Positions 55,401-62,300 of a DNA stretch of 64,000 nucleotides are shown piece after piece. The notes under the pieces are model-generated. The model saw nothing but the letters and a program-made list of their open reading frames with translations, had not been told where the DNA came from and made no database searches. Source of the stretch: Roseivirga sp. UBA6061 (GTDB lineage Bacteria > Bacteroidota > Bacteroidia > Cytophagales > Cyclobacteriaceae); the NCBI GenBank assembly GCA_002427745.1, contig DIYF01000071.1, positions 39,684 through 103,683 on the forward strand, given 5' to 3'. The position numbers and the translations under genes were made by a program. Position 1 is the first letter of the stretch. Each line of letters opens with the position of its first letter.

Positions 55401-57392
55401 GGGGTATACCAGGTTGTTATTTCAGACGCGGGTGGTTGTGCAACCACTGCCTCAGTTGTTATTTCAGAGCCCGCAGCTGTGCTCGGCATCAATGTAGATC
55501 GCTCACCCGATATGACCTGTTTTGGCGAGACCTCAGGTTTTGCCAGGGTGGTACCGCAGGGAGGAGTGGCGCCTTACTCTTATCTGTGGAGTAACGGAGC
55601 CCGAACGGCTGAAATCACAGATATTCCTGCCGGGGAGTACACCATCACAGTCTCTGATGCCAATGGCTGTACGGTACGTGAGTCTTTCAGAATTAACCAG
55701 CCCGAGGCACCCATCAGTATTGTGGCAAATGGCAACCTTGATCTGGCCTGTATGGGCAATGCAGACGGGAATATTCAGCTGGCCGTCACAGGAGGCACAG
55801 GCCCTTATACCTATCTGTGGAGTACGGGTTCTGACGATAATGCGATCACTGATCTGGTAGCCGGAGATTACACAGTGCGCGTAGTGGATGCCCTGGGTTG
55901 TGTGAAGGAACAGACTTTTACAGTCCGCCAGCCTGACGAATTGAGAATTACCAATGCTTTTGTGAATGAGAGTCAATGCTTTGATGACCGGAATGGTTCC
56001 ATAGAGCTGGAGATTACAGGAGGCACCCAACCCTATCACTATCAATGGAGCAATGAGGCCACCACGAAAAACATTATCGGCATCAGTTCAGGAGAATATA
56101 ACGTGGTCGTGACGGATGCCCGGGGCTGCTCGGTACAGGCCAGCTATACACTGGCCGATCCAGGACTCTTCCGACTCAGCCCCGAGGTATCCGAAATCAG
56201 CTGCGTAGGAGCCAATGATGCTTCTATTTCCCTGAACATTGAAGGAGGAGTAGGTGACCTCGCCATTCGCTGGAATACAGGGCATGTGGGAGAAACGCTT
56301 ACAGAGCTTAGTCCGGGCATTTACAATGTCACCGTCTCTGATGAAAACGGCTGTAGCCTGCAACAGACCTTTAATATCATTGAGCCCTTGCCGGTTACGC
56401 TGGATGCCTTTGTGCAGGATGCCATCAAATGTGGTGATCCGAAAAGTGGTCAGATTAATCTGATTGTATCCGGAGGCCGTGCCCCCTATACCTATCGCTG
56501 GTCAAATGGTGCTACCTCACAAAGCCTGACCGATTTATTTCCAGGAACCTACGCTGTCACGGTAACTGACAGCTATGGCTGTACGACCAGTGGTACTTAT
56601 GGCATTCAGCAGCCCGATCCTCTGAAAATTGGTTTGCGTACCGAAATCCTTGTCAATTGCGATACGCGCCTGGTGAGCAACCGTGTGGTGGCCGATGTAT
56701 CCGGTGGTTTTGGAGGCTATCGCTATGAATGGAGCCGCGGTGAGAGTAATGGGGCAGAGATTATCGTTTCAGAGCCGGGCAGGCTTACTCTGTTCATCAC
56801 CGATGACCGGGGTTGTGAGCTGGAAAAGTCAATCGACATCCGCATTCCCGAGCTGGGGGAGGCTGACTTTGATTTCACCTCTGAATCCATCGTGCGGGAT
56901 GGTGCTCCGGCAGCCAACGATCCGGTTAGCTTCTTTGACGAGTCCTTTGGCGATATCATTGACTGGGCCTGGAACTTTGGTGATGGCTTTGACTCTCGGG
57001 AGGTTGATCCTATCCATACCTACAGTGCTCCGGGTACCTATACCGTTACGCTCACGGTAACAGACGGTAGTGGCTGCACCTCGCTGAAGACGGATATCAT
57101 AGAAATTACAGAGGGCTACCGGATTATGGTTCCGGATGCCTTTACCCCTAATGGAGATGGTAACAACGACTTTTTCAGGCCTCGCTTACTGGGGCTGGAA
57201 AAGGTACAGCTATTGATCTTCAATACCTGGGGAGAGGTCATTTTCAACACGGAAGATGTGAATACACCTGGCTGGGATGGTACGATTCGCGGTAAACCTG
57301 CTGAAAATGGCAACTATGTATACAAGCTGGTGGGGCTAAGCTTCAACGGCTTGAAAGTAGAGCGTGACGGGGTCTTTGCGCTGATAAACTGA
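46491..57392 (+). CDS. Giant SprB-repeat adhesin with T9SS type B sorting domain
   Basis: The 3633-residue protein has a signal peptide (about 1-29, ending GLA) and about 45 tandem SprB-type repeats of 75-77 residues by my count. A typical repeat reads V.CFG..DG.I.L.V.GGTAPY with TYSWSNG, then LSAGTYTVTVTDANGC, then F.ITEPA; the first three and the last are degenerate. A PKD-like domain follows (about 3470-3545: WAWNFGDGFDSREVDPIHTY). It ends with the gliding-motility-associated C-terminal domain (about 3545-3633: VPDAFTPNGDGNNDFF, FNTWGEVIF, NGNYVYKLVG), the type B signal for T9SS export. SprB-like proteins are mobile surface adhesins in gliding Bacteroidota. A PorP/SprF gene follows 347 bp downstream, as expected for export and anchoring. 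Confidence 0.95.
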   Translation: MRVTSTKKYYTGIILFAAHIIFLCHPGLATEKPEEDAGPVIAGVVINSCIGSITISVTSGTAPYTYAWEDSGGNPIGTNSFIVTGLGPDNYTVTVTDANGDDVTATYTVTNPPDLVGTVVVNNVTCRGDSDAQVIVTMTNGNPDYDWELFDSGNNSVQTGTAPFPTNIITIGGLGVDSYTLEVEDDDGCTGTINFNIVEPAQFLGATLVDQNNATCSNSTDGSLEVVGTGGWGGYTYAWYNAASAFLGAGTTISGLSPGDYTVVITDANGCQVSPTYTITGPAAITNSAVLTHATCNGDSDGAIDITPGGGNGTFSYLWSNGAMTQDLSGIGAGSYSVTITDIQGCTYNENFTITEPAVLAINESIGNVSCNGGSDGTITSSVSGGTTAYTYTWSTGATSADLSGLSAGSYTLTVTDVNNCQTIETFTVTEPAQPLAVTGFSETLPTCFGGADGTLQVNVTGGTTAYTYLWSTGATTATITGLSSGSYAVNVTDANGCVTVGNYTLNDPVAISVSASVTIPTCNGGADGSITASASNGLAPYVYNWNTGDVGATVTGLSTGTYNVTVTDANGCSVVENVLVGEPDPILSNAAVNDISCNGLTDGNISLAVTGGTGPYTYNWNTGSSSSGISGLSSGTYTVTITDANACTEVDNFTIIEPAPIGTSLTQIDVLCRGNSTGSINLTPSGGTAPYTYLWSTGATSQDLSTLAAGTYTVTVTDASLCTTTASTTITQPATSLSVSGIETHATCNGSSNGAIDLTVSGGVGPYTVLWNTGATTEDITALAAGSYSVQVTDANGCVSNTAFTITEPSPFQVNPTVDDITCNGDNDGAITLAVSGGTAPYTYSWADGPTTQNRSGLAPGNYTLTATDANGCQNVQMLTISEPAVLTTSTIQQNVNCFGESTGVINLTVNGGTAPYAYAWSSGSTPEDLTAIAAGTYTVTVTDANGCTSGETVTITEPAAALTYTSSVSQISCNGAADGSIDLTVSGGTGPYTYNWSNGSTSEDLSGLSAAVYNVVITDAQGCTANETFTITDPPVLSLSGTESDVSCFGAANGAIDLVVTGGEAPYTYIWAHGPVTEDVSGLGPGSYSVQVLDNRGCSALTSFTIAEPGVLALSSLKTDVSCFGGNDATIDLTVTGGTGPYTYNWSNGSNSQDLSALVSGTYTVTVTDLNGCSDTETVTIDQPAAALSKTETLTNVTCNGLANGTIDLTVSGGTAPYTYSWNDGFITEDRNALGPGTYIVTITDANGCQLVDSYTIIQPDVLTLSEAVNQVSCFGADDGDINLTVTGGTAPYTYAWADGPTTEDRTGLSPGSYTIVVTDANGCQENTSVTITEPAVLAVNESTTDVDCFGNATGAIDVTVSGGTAPFAYSWSGGETTEDLSNLAAGTYTLTVTDFNACSVIETFTVSEPAAALSLTEVVTDVTCNGLGNGTIDITVAGGTAPYSYSWSDGGILEDKTALIPGNYNVTVTDANGCQIMGAYTITEPTVLSSSLSADHISCFAADDGEIDISVSGGTAPYTYLWADGTTTEDRSNLSPGPYSVVITDANGCQTNEAITITEPSALGITEVVTDVDCFGNATGAIDITVSGGTTPYLYAWSDGSGTEDLGSLTAGTYTVTVTDANGCQLIRPVTVSEPAQPLAINEVVNDITCFGANDGNIQLNMTGGTAPYTFSWAHGATTENISGLLVGNYQVLVTDANGCTTSGSFTIDSPAALQLSSSVQNLSCNSAGDGEIDLTLTGGTAPYSFNWSNGAISEDLTGIAAGNYSVTVTDANGCSLVRNFTVTEPLTLIASGLVTDVVCFGQGDGSIEVSVSGGVTPYAYLWSNGAVTEDLFNVDGGNYSLTVTDANGCQTVQNFVVDEPVSALSISGLTSEVSCFGVNDGSITTTISGGTTPYVYSWNQGAITKDISGLGPGAYQLTVTDANGCSLTESFTITGPDALQAATSVTNLSCNGAGDGEIDLSITGGTVPYSYSWSNGATSQDISGLSAGTYQVLITDANGCSLTEVVTVQEPAVLNLTSSGSDVSCFSGTDGSINLTVAGGTFPYAYSWSNGETSEDLSALSAGSYTVTVTDNNGCSAVQTVVISEPTQLTLTGTATDITCNGLDNGTIITSVAGGTTPYAYVWSDGSTDQNRISLAPGNYTVTVTDANNCQVSETYAIDQPDALALNYSSDDISCFGAADGEIDMTITGGTAPYTYLWSDGVTTEDRDNLGPGSYTLTVMDANSCQVSQAVVIDEPAVLSLSYTQTNVNCFGDATGGIDLTITGGTAPYAYNWSGGETAEDLTNLAAGTYSVTVTDANGCSTAEVVTITEPAAALAFSAEMTTQVTCNGYNDGAIDLTITGGTAPYSFSWTDGSTSEDRSSLTAGNYEVTVTDANGCQISNAYSITEPTILTTSFTFLNVSCFGVGDGSIDLTVSGGTSPYVFAWSDGVTTEDRTGLTPGTYTVLVTDANGCQSSESVTITQPDALALGQNVVDVSCFGDDSGSIDITITGGTSPYTYNWSNGATTEDVNTLLAGSYAVTVTDVRGCSISQTITVSEPAAALSASADLSHETCATFADGSIDLTVTGGTAPYSYSWNTGNTTEDISGLLPGTYQVTVSDNNGCEIIQNYTITGPQPLSLVGTVTQITCRNAADGEIDLTVTGGTAPYTYAWSSGETAEDLTGLDIGSVSVLVTDANGCTVSESFTITQPLELVANSLVEDVTCFGADDGSIDLSITGGTAPYTYSWSNGATTQDISDLSGGAYTVGVLDANGCQVTAVITVEAPSAPLAATTSITGVSCNGQPTGRIDLTVTGGTAPYSYAWSNGSSQQNLINAFAGTYEVIVTDIKGCVFTESYTIEEPDPLSAIFNVTPTSCFGDSDGTILVAPVGGTGPYSYVWSNGSTSKDQVNLAGGTYNVTITDANNCSVVLSAFVGDSRDLSVDVAKVDILCKGEPSGAISLNVTGGSGAYTYLWNNGETSRDLSGVAAGVYQVVISDAGGCATTASVVISEPAAVLGINVDRSPDMTCFGETSGFARVVPQGGVAPYSYLWSNGARTAEITDIPAGEYTITVSDANGCTVRESFRINQPEAPISIVANGNLDLACMGNADGNIQLAVTGGTGPYTYLWSTGSDDNAITDLVAGDYTVRVVDALGCVKEQTFTVRQPDELRITNAFVNESQCFDDRNGSIELEITGGTQPYHYQWSNEATTKNIIGISSGEYNVVVTDARGCSVQASYTLADPGLFRLSPEVSEISCVGANDASISLNIEGGVGDLAIRWNTGHVGETLTELSPGIYNVTVSDENGCSLQQTFNIIEPLPVTLDAFVQDAIKCGDPKSGQINLIVSGGRAPYTYRWSNGATSQSLTDLFPGTYAVTVTDSYGCTTSGTYGIQQPDPLKIGLRTEILVNCDTRLVSNRVVADVSGGFGGYRYEWSRGESNGAEIIVSEPGRLTLFITDDRGCELEKSIDIRIPELGEADFDFTSESIVRDGAPAANDPVSFFDESFGDIIDWAWNFGDGFDSREVDPIHTYSAPGTYTVTLTVTDGSGCTSLKTDIIEITEGYRIMVPDAFTPNGDGNNDFFRPRLLGLEKVQLLIFNTWGEVIFNTEDVNTPGWDGTIRGKPAENGNYVYKLVGLSFNGLKVERDGVFALIN
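48696..55475 (+). repeat. Three-unit super-repeat (678-bp period) inside the giant adhesin
   Basis: Each third SprB unit begins with an extra residue before its first Cys. The starts of these units lie at 48696, 49374, 50052, 50730, 51408, 52086, 52764, 53439, 54120, 54798 and 55476, so spacing is 678 bp eight times, with one 675 and one 681 that cancel. The block at 50052 measures 228+225+225 bp. Units three apart resemble each other more than neighbours: 50505 and 51183 both encode DVDCFGNATGAID, and 53214 has NVNCFGDATGGID. Confidence 0.85.
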
Positions 57393-57739
57393 CACCACGC
57401 TCAGAGTCATTCTGTTAAGATTCTGAGCAAGTGGAGGCTGTTTCAATTCCTCTGTGAGGGAAAAGGAGAATGTAGGAGAAGCGATAGAGGTTCCCGGTCA
57501 GGCCGGGAAGGACGGACAGTTCTCAGAAAGCTCATTCGTCCGACCACTTTAAGTGGTCAGGCATTTACAAAACTGAATGGTGTGATGCAGGGTCCTCTTC
57601 GAGAGACCCTGATCGAAAGTAATACTCTCCCCGCTTTTTTGATTCCAAAGAGAGGAATCCAAAGCGGGAGACAGAATAGCATTAAAAATAATACGCCTGA
57701 ACACCAAAGTGGTGACAGGCATATCCTCAACCAAAATAG
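57393..57739. other. Five-hairpin intergenic region between adhesin and SprF genes
   Basis: No gene is evident in this 347-bp gap. Five inverted repeats follow each other: 57395-57434 (CCAC and GCTCAGAGTC pairing with GATTCTGAGC and GTGG, 14 bp with an AA bulge and one G-T), 57491-57509 (TTCCCGG/CCGGGAA), 57542-57558 (GACCACTT/AAGTGGTC), 57589-57610 (AGGGTCCTCT/AGAGACCCT), and 57630-57668 (CCCGCTTT/AAAGCGGG with inner GATTCC/GGAATC). None has a T-run. They may terminate, process or stabilise the adhesin mRNA. Confidence 0.6.
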
Positions 57740-58831
57740 ATGACCATGCGTGCGACCAGAATCGTATCGCTGGCGGTTAATGTTACCCGGGGCTTTATCA
57801 AAGTCCTGGGAGCATTATTCCTGCTGGCATTTCTTATCAGCTTTATCACTCACCAGGTAAAGGCCCAGGATCCACAGTTTTCACAATTCTATGCCTCTCC
57901 GGTTTACCTGAATCCGGCTCTGGCAGGTTCCACCGACCGGGCCAGAATAGGAGTAAACTATCGCAACCAATGGCCTTCCCTCACCCATTCCTTTACTACC
58001 CGCTCAGCTTACCTTGATGCCTTTGTAAAGTCAGTGGAAAGTGGTTTTGGGGTAATTGTCACCCAGCATGAAGAGAGCTTTCTCAAGTATAAAGCCACTG
58101 AAATCGGGGCGATTTATTCTTATAAAATGCGCGTGACAGACGACCTGATCTTGCGGACGGGCATGCAGCTTTCCTATTTTCAGAAGAATGTCAATTTTGA
58201 AGACCTGGTGTTCGGCAACCAGATCGATATAGCCAATGGACAGGTGATAGGGCCTTCCGGGGAGGTTTTTGATCAGGGACTGACTGTGAACTTTGTCAGT
58301 GCCTCAGCCGGGGGGCTCTTGTATACCAATAATTTTTGGCTGGGGGCCGCCATGCACCATATCAATGAACCCGACCAGTCTTTTCTGGGGAATGATGGCA
58401 GTGACCTGGCCCGTAAGTTCTCCATGCATGCTGGTTATAAGCTGAAGATGAGTGATGGTCGCAGGTTGAGAACAGTGAAATATCAGTTTCAGGAGCGCTC
58501 CGTTACGTTCGCGGTGAACTATAAGCGGCAGGGAGGTTTTAACCAGTTAGATGCCGGTATGCAACTCTATTTTCAGCCATTGGTGATTGGAGGCTGGTAT
58601 CGGGGTATACCAGTCCAGAGTGTCAACAAAGTAATTAAGAATGAATCCGTGATTGCGCTGGTAGGGCTGGAGTTGAATCAGGACCTGTCCTTCGGTTATA
58701 GCTATGACTTCACTGTTTCACGACTGGCCGGTTCTACCGGTGGTGCTCATGAATTCTCACTGACTCTCTCCTTCGGTAAAATCGTCAAACGCACCCGCAG
58801 GGACACCATCTTGCCTTGTTTCAAGTATTAA
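57740..58831 (+). CDS. PorP/SprF-family type IX secretion system membrane protein
   Basis: The 363-residue outer-membrane barrel has a long signal peptide (about 1-42, ending VKAQ), then the family hallmark 'DPQFSQFYASPVYLNPALAG' and 'RIGVNYRNQWPSL'. Many alternating strands follow (GFGVIVTQHEESFLKYKATE, NNFWLGAAMHHINEPDQSFL), and a last strand precedes a short Cys-containing tail. PorP/SprF proteins work with the T9SS to deliver and attach a specific type B substrate, usually the adhesin encoded next to them. Here it lies between two SprB-repeat genes and could serve both. Two ATGs (57740 and 57746) are possible starts; the difference is two residues. Confidence 0.93.
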   Translation: MTMRATRIVSLAVNVTRGFIKVLGALFLLAFLISFITHQVKAQDPQFSQFYASPVYLNPALAGSTDRARIGVNYRNQWPSLTHSFTTRSAYLDAFVKSVESGFGVIVTQHEESFLKYKATEIGAIYSYKMRVTDDLILRTGMQLSYFQKNVNFEDLVFGNQIDIANGQVIGPSGEVFDQGLTVNFVSASAGGLLYTNNFWLGAAMHHINEPDQSFLGNDGSDLARKFSMHAGYKLKMSDGRRLRTVKYQFQERSVTFAVNYKRQGGFNQLDAGMQLYFQPLVIGGWYRGIPVQSVNKVIKNESVIALVGLELNQDLSFGYSYDFTVSRLAGSTGGAHEFSLTLSFGKIVKRTRRDTILPCFKY

Positions 58832-59384
58832 TCACAGAGAGTTAGTTTCTGGCCCCAAAGGGTGGTTTTTAACATGAGTTACCAGCTTTAAAGAAAAGCG
58901 TGCACCACCTGAAAATGTTCTTGTATTGTGTTAAAAGAAGGACAGCAGCATCGCTGATTTTCTACTTAACAAAGTCATACCCAGGTCCCGTTATTCTATC
59001 CGTTTGAGCCGTTTTTGGCTGAAGTGGTGGATTGCCGGGATAGACATTCTGTAGACCTCTTCTATATGAGGCCGAAGCTTGTTTCGCGTCCCATTCTCAT
59101 CGTATCTGGATTTGAAAAATTCAGAAGAGCAGGAATAATCATTATCGATCAAATGGTGCAATTATACGCGTATGCAGCCACAGGCCGTATTTTTTGCGAG
59201 TGTATCTCAACTCAAGACTTGTCATTTTCTGATTATTCTCAGGGCTTCGTAAGTCTTTCTTTACGTCCATCAAGACCGGCAGGAAAGGTCTCTTAAGAGC
59301 GGTCCTCACTTTGTCCTTTTAAAAAACGAGCTCCTGTTTCTTAATTGAGGAATTCAAAACCCTCAACCTTTTAGGTTCAAAACT
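58832..59384. other. Intergenic region before the second adhesin
   Basis: This 553-bp gap has no convincing gene. A 93-codon frame (59015-59296, TTG start) lacks any family features and is not supported. I see no strong terminator after the SprF gene. The promoter of the second adhesin gene should be in the final 150 bp, where A/T content is higher, but I cannot place it. Confidence 0.5.
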
Positions 59385-62300
59385 GTGTTTTCCAGAGTTA
59401 ATCGATATATGGTCTGGCTGTGGGGTCTTGTGGTCATTTTGATTTCAAGTGCCTCCGGTATTCCCACAGGGGAAGCGGATGATACTTTTAACCCGGTCAT
59501 TGTCGGGGTCGTGATTAACAGCTGCCAGGGCTCAATTACCATCAATGTTTCTTCAGGGCAAGCTCCTTATACCTATGAATGGAGAGACGGTGATGGCCAG
59601 CTACTCAACCAGACTTCCAGAATCATCACATCTCTTGTTCCTGATGACTACTCCGTCATTGTAACGGATGCTCAGGGCCATACCGTCTCAGGAGGGCCCT
59701 ACACCATTACAGACCCACCGGATTTGGTAGGCAACCTGACTGTGAAAGATGTAAGCTGCAAAGATGGAAATGATGGCGCGATTGAAGTGGTCATGGACAA
59801 TGGGAATCCCGAATATGACTGGACTCTCTTTAATTCTCAGAATGAAATTGTGGGAACCGGTTCTGAACCCAGTGCTACCATCAATGTCACCGGGCTCGTG
59901 GCAGACAATTACATAATCAGTTTTATTGATGCTCATGGTTGTACAGGGCAATTGAATTTCCTTATCAGCGAGCCCACCACAGTTGTGGGGGTGAATTTGA
60001 TAGAGCAAACGAACCTGCTTTGTGCAGGTAGTTCTGATGGGAAGATCACGGTGGAAGGTACTGGAGGGACTGGTGATACATATACTTACGTTTGGTCAGA
60101 CAGTAACGAGCCGTCCAATGTGGTCAGCACCAGTGCTACCGCCACGGGTTTGGCTGCGGGAACCTATACCGTGGTGGTTACAGATGAGAATGGGTGTGCA
60201 CATTCTGAAGACTTCGTTATTACCGGGCCCTCCCCCCTGGAGCTAAGTGCCGATATCGAAGAACTCAATTGTAATGGAGATTCAGACGGAGCAATAGATA
60301 TTACAGTCGCAGGAGGGACAGGGCCCTACACCTATCAATGGAGTAACACGGCCGGTACTCAAGACATTTCAGGCCTTTCAGCAGGAGTTTATCAAGTGAC
60401 CGTAACGGATGCCAACGACTGTAGTCTGGTAGCTGATTTTGAGGTGACTGAACCTACCAATATCGTCATCTCGGAATCCATTATAAATGTGGCTTGCAAG
60501 GGGGAGAACACAGGGTCAATCGCCACAAGTCTGACAGGAGGAAAAGCCCCTTACTCCTACCTTTGGTCCAATGGGGCAACAACTCCGGACATTTCAAACC
60601 TCACGGCCGGTACCTATACGCTTACTGTTACCGATGCTGCCGGATGCAAAACCACAGAAAACTATAATGTATCCGAACCTTCCACTTTCTTTTCGATTGA
60701 AAGCTTTACAGAAACACAACCCTCTTGTTCAGGTTTGGCAGATGGGGCCCTGAAGGTGAATGCCACTGGTGGGAATGCCCCTTATAAATATCTATGGTCG
60801 ACAGGAGCTACTTCTGAGACTATTTCAGGACTGAAAGCCGGCACCTACAGCGTTACGGTTACAGATGCCAATGGATGTTCTAAGTCTTTGGACTATTCAT
60901 TGGGTGAGCCATTGATACTCGATATAGCATCAGCCGTGGAGGATGTTTCATGTCACGGAGCGCAGGATGGAAAAATCAATATTACGGTAACAGGTGGCAC
61001 CAGCCCTTATACATATCAGTGGTCTCAGATGGCGACAACCGAAGATATCTCAGGCCTTGCTGCAGGTTCGTATAGTGTCACAGTTACAGACGCCAATGGG
61101 TGTAGTATAAATGAGGCTTTTGATGTCGCTGAACCAACGGCCATCATTGTTACTGAATCTATAAGCCATGTAAGCTGTAAAGGAGAAAGTACAGGAGCCA
61201 TTACGACCACTGTGGCAGGTGGATCAGGCACCTATGCTTACTCCTGGTTACATAATGGTTTGGCCATTTCTACAGATTCATACATTGAAGGTGTTTCAGC
61301 AGGATCATACATCTTGACAGTAACTGATCACACAGGGTGCCAGGTGAGTCATACTTATACGATCACAGAACCTGCTTCAGTTTTTTCTATTGATAGTTTT
61401 AGCGAAACCCCTGTTACTTGTGCCGGAGGCTCAGATGGTAGTGTTACGGTGAGTGTTTTGGGCGGTAATGCTCCTTACAGCTACCAGTGGTCCAACAATG
61501 AAACCACCCCCAAAATCTCGGGGCTAAAAGCAGGTACCTACACCGTCACAGTTACAGATGCCAATGGCTGTTCCAGAACTGCTGACTATGTTCTGAGCGA
61601 TCCTATACCAATGGTTCTGTCTTCATCTGTCACGGTTCCCTCTTGCAACGGAGGCTCTGATGGAGGCATAACAGTGTCTGCTTCCAATGGTACAGGTCCT
61701 TACCGGTATACCTGGGATAACGGAATTACTGGCTCAACCTTAGACAACATTCCGGCAGGCGAATACACTGTATTAGTGGAGGATCATATAGGTTGTACCC
61801 TGGAGCAAAAGATTGTTGTGACAGAGCCGGAGCTTGTGATTTCAAATGCTGTTGTAAATCAAATTAGCTGTCATGGCGAAGTCGATGGTAGTGTGATCTT
61901 GGCGGCTACCGGAGGAGTTGGTCCATATACTTATCATTGGAGCAATGGTACAAACACAGATCATATTTCAGGGCTTACCTCTGGTACATATTCTGTGACC
62001 ATATCAGACTCCAGGGGCTGTTCTGTTCATGAAGAATACATCATATCAGAACCGAATCAACTGGCCGCCTCTTCGACCTCTGTAAATATCCTCTGCAAGA
62101 ATGATAATACCGGTTCGATTGATCTCATGGTAACGGGAGGTACGCTTCCTTATTCTTATCTGTGGTCAAATGGCGAGACTACAGAAGACCTTTCCGGTCT
62201 TTCAGCCGGAGACTATAATGTTAAAATTACAGATGCCAATGGCTGTGCTATCATGGAATCAGTCACCATCACTGAGCCTGCTACAGCGCTTAAGCTGGCC

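Noticed and set aside
46491..57392. CRISPR or simple-repeat array as explanation of the periodic DNA
   Set aside because: The period is protein-coding (75-76 codons) with synonymous variation and an intact frame throughout.
59015..59296. 93-codon frame between SprF and the second adhesin
   Set aside because: TTG start, no domain, no conserved pattern, and no coupling to neighbours; treated as noncoding.
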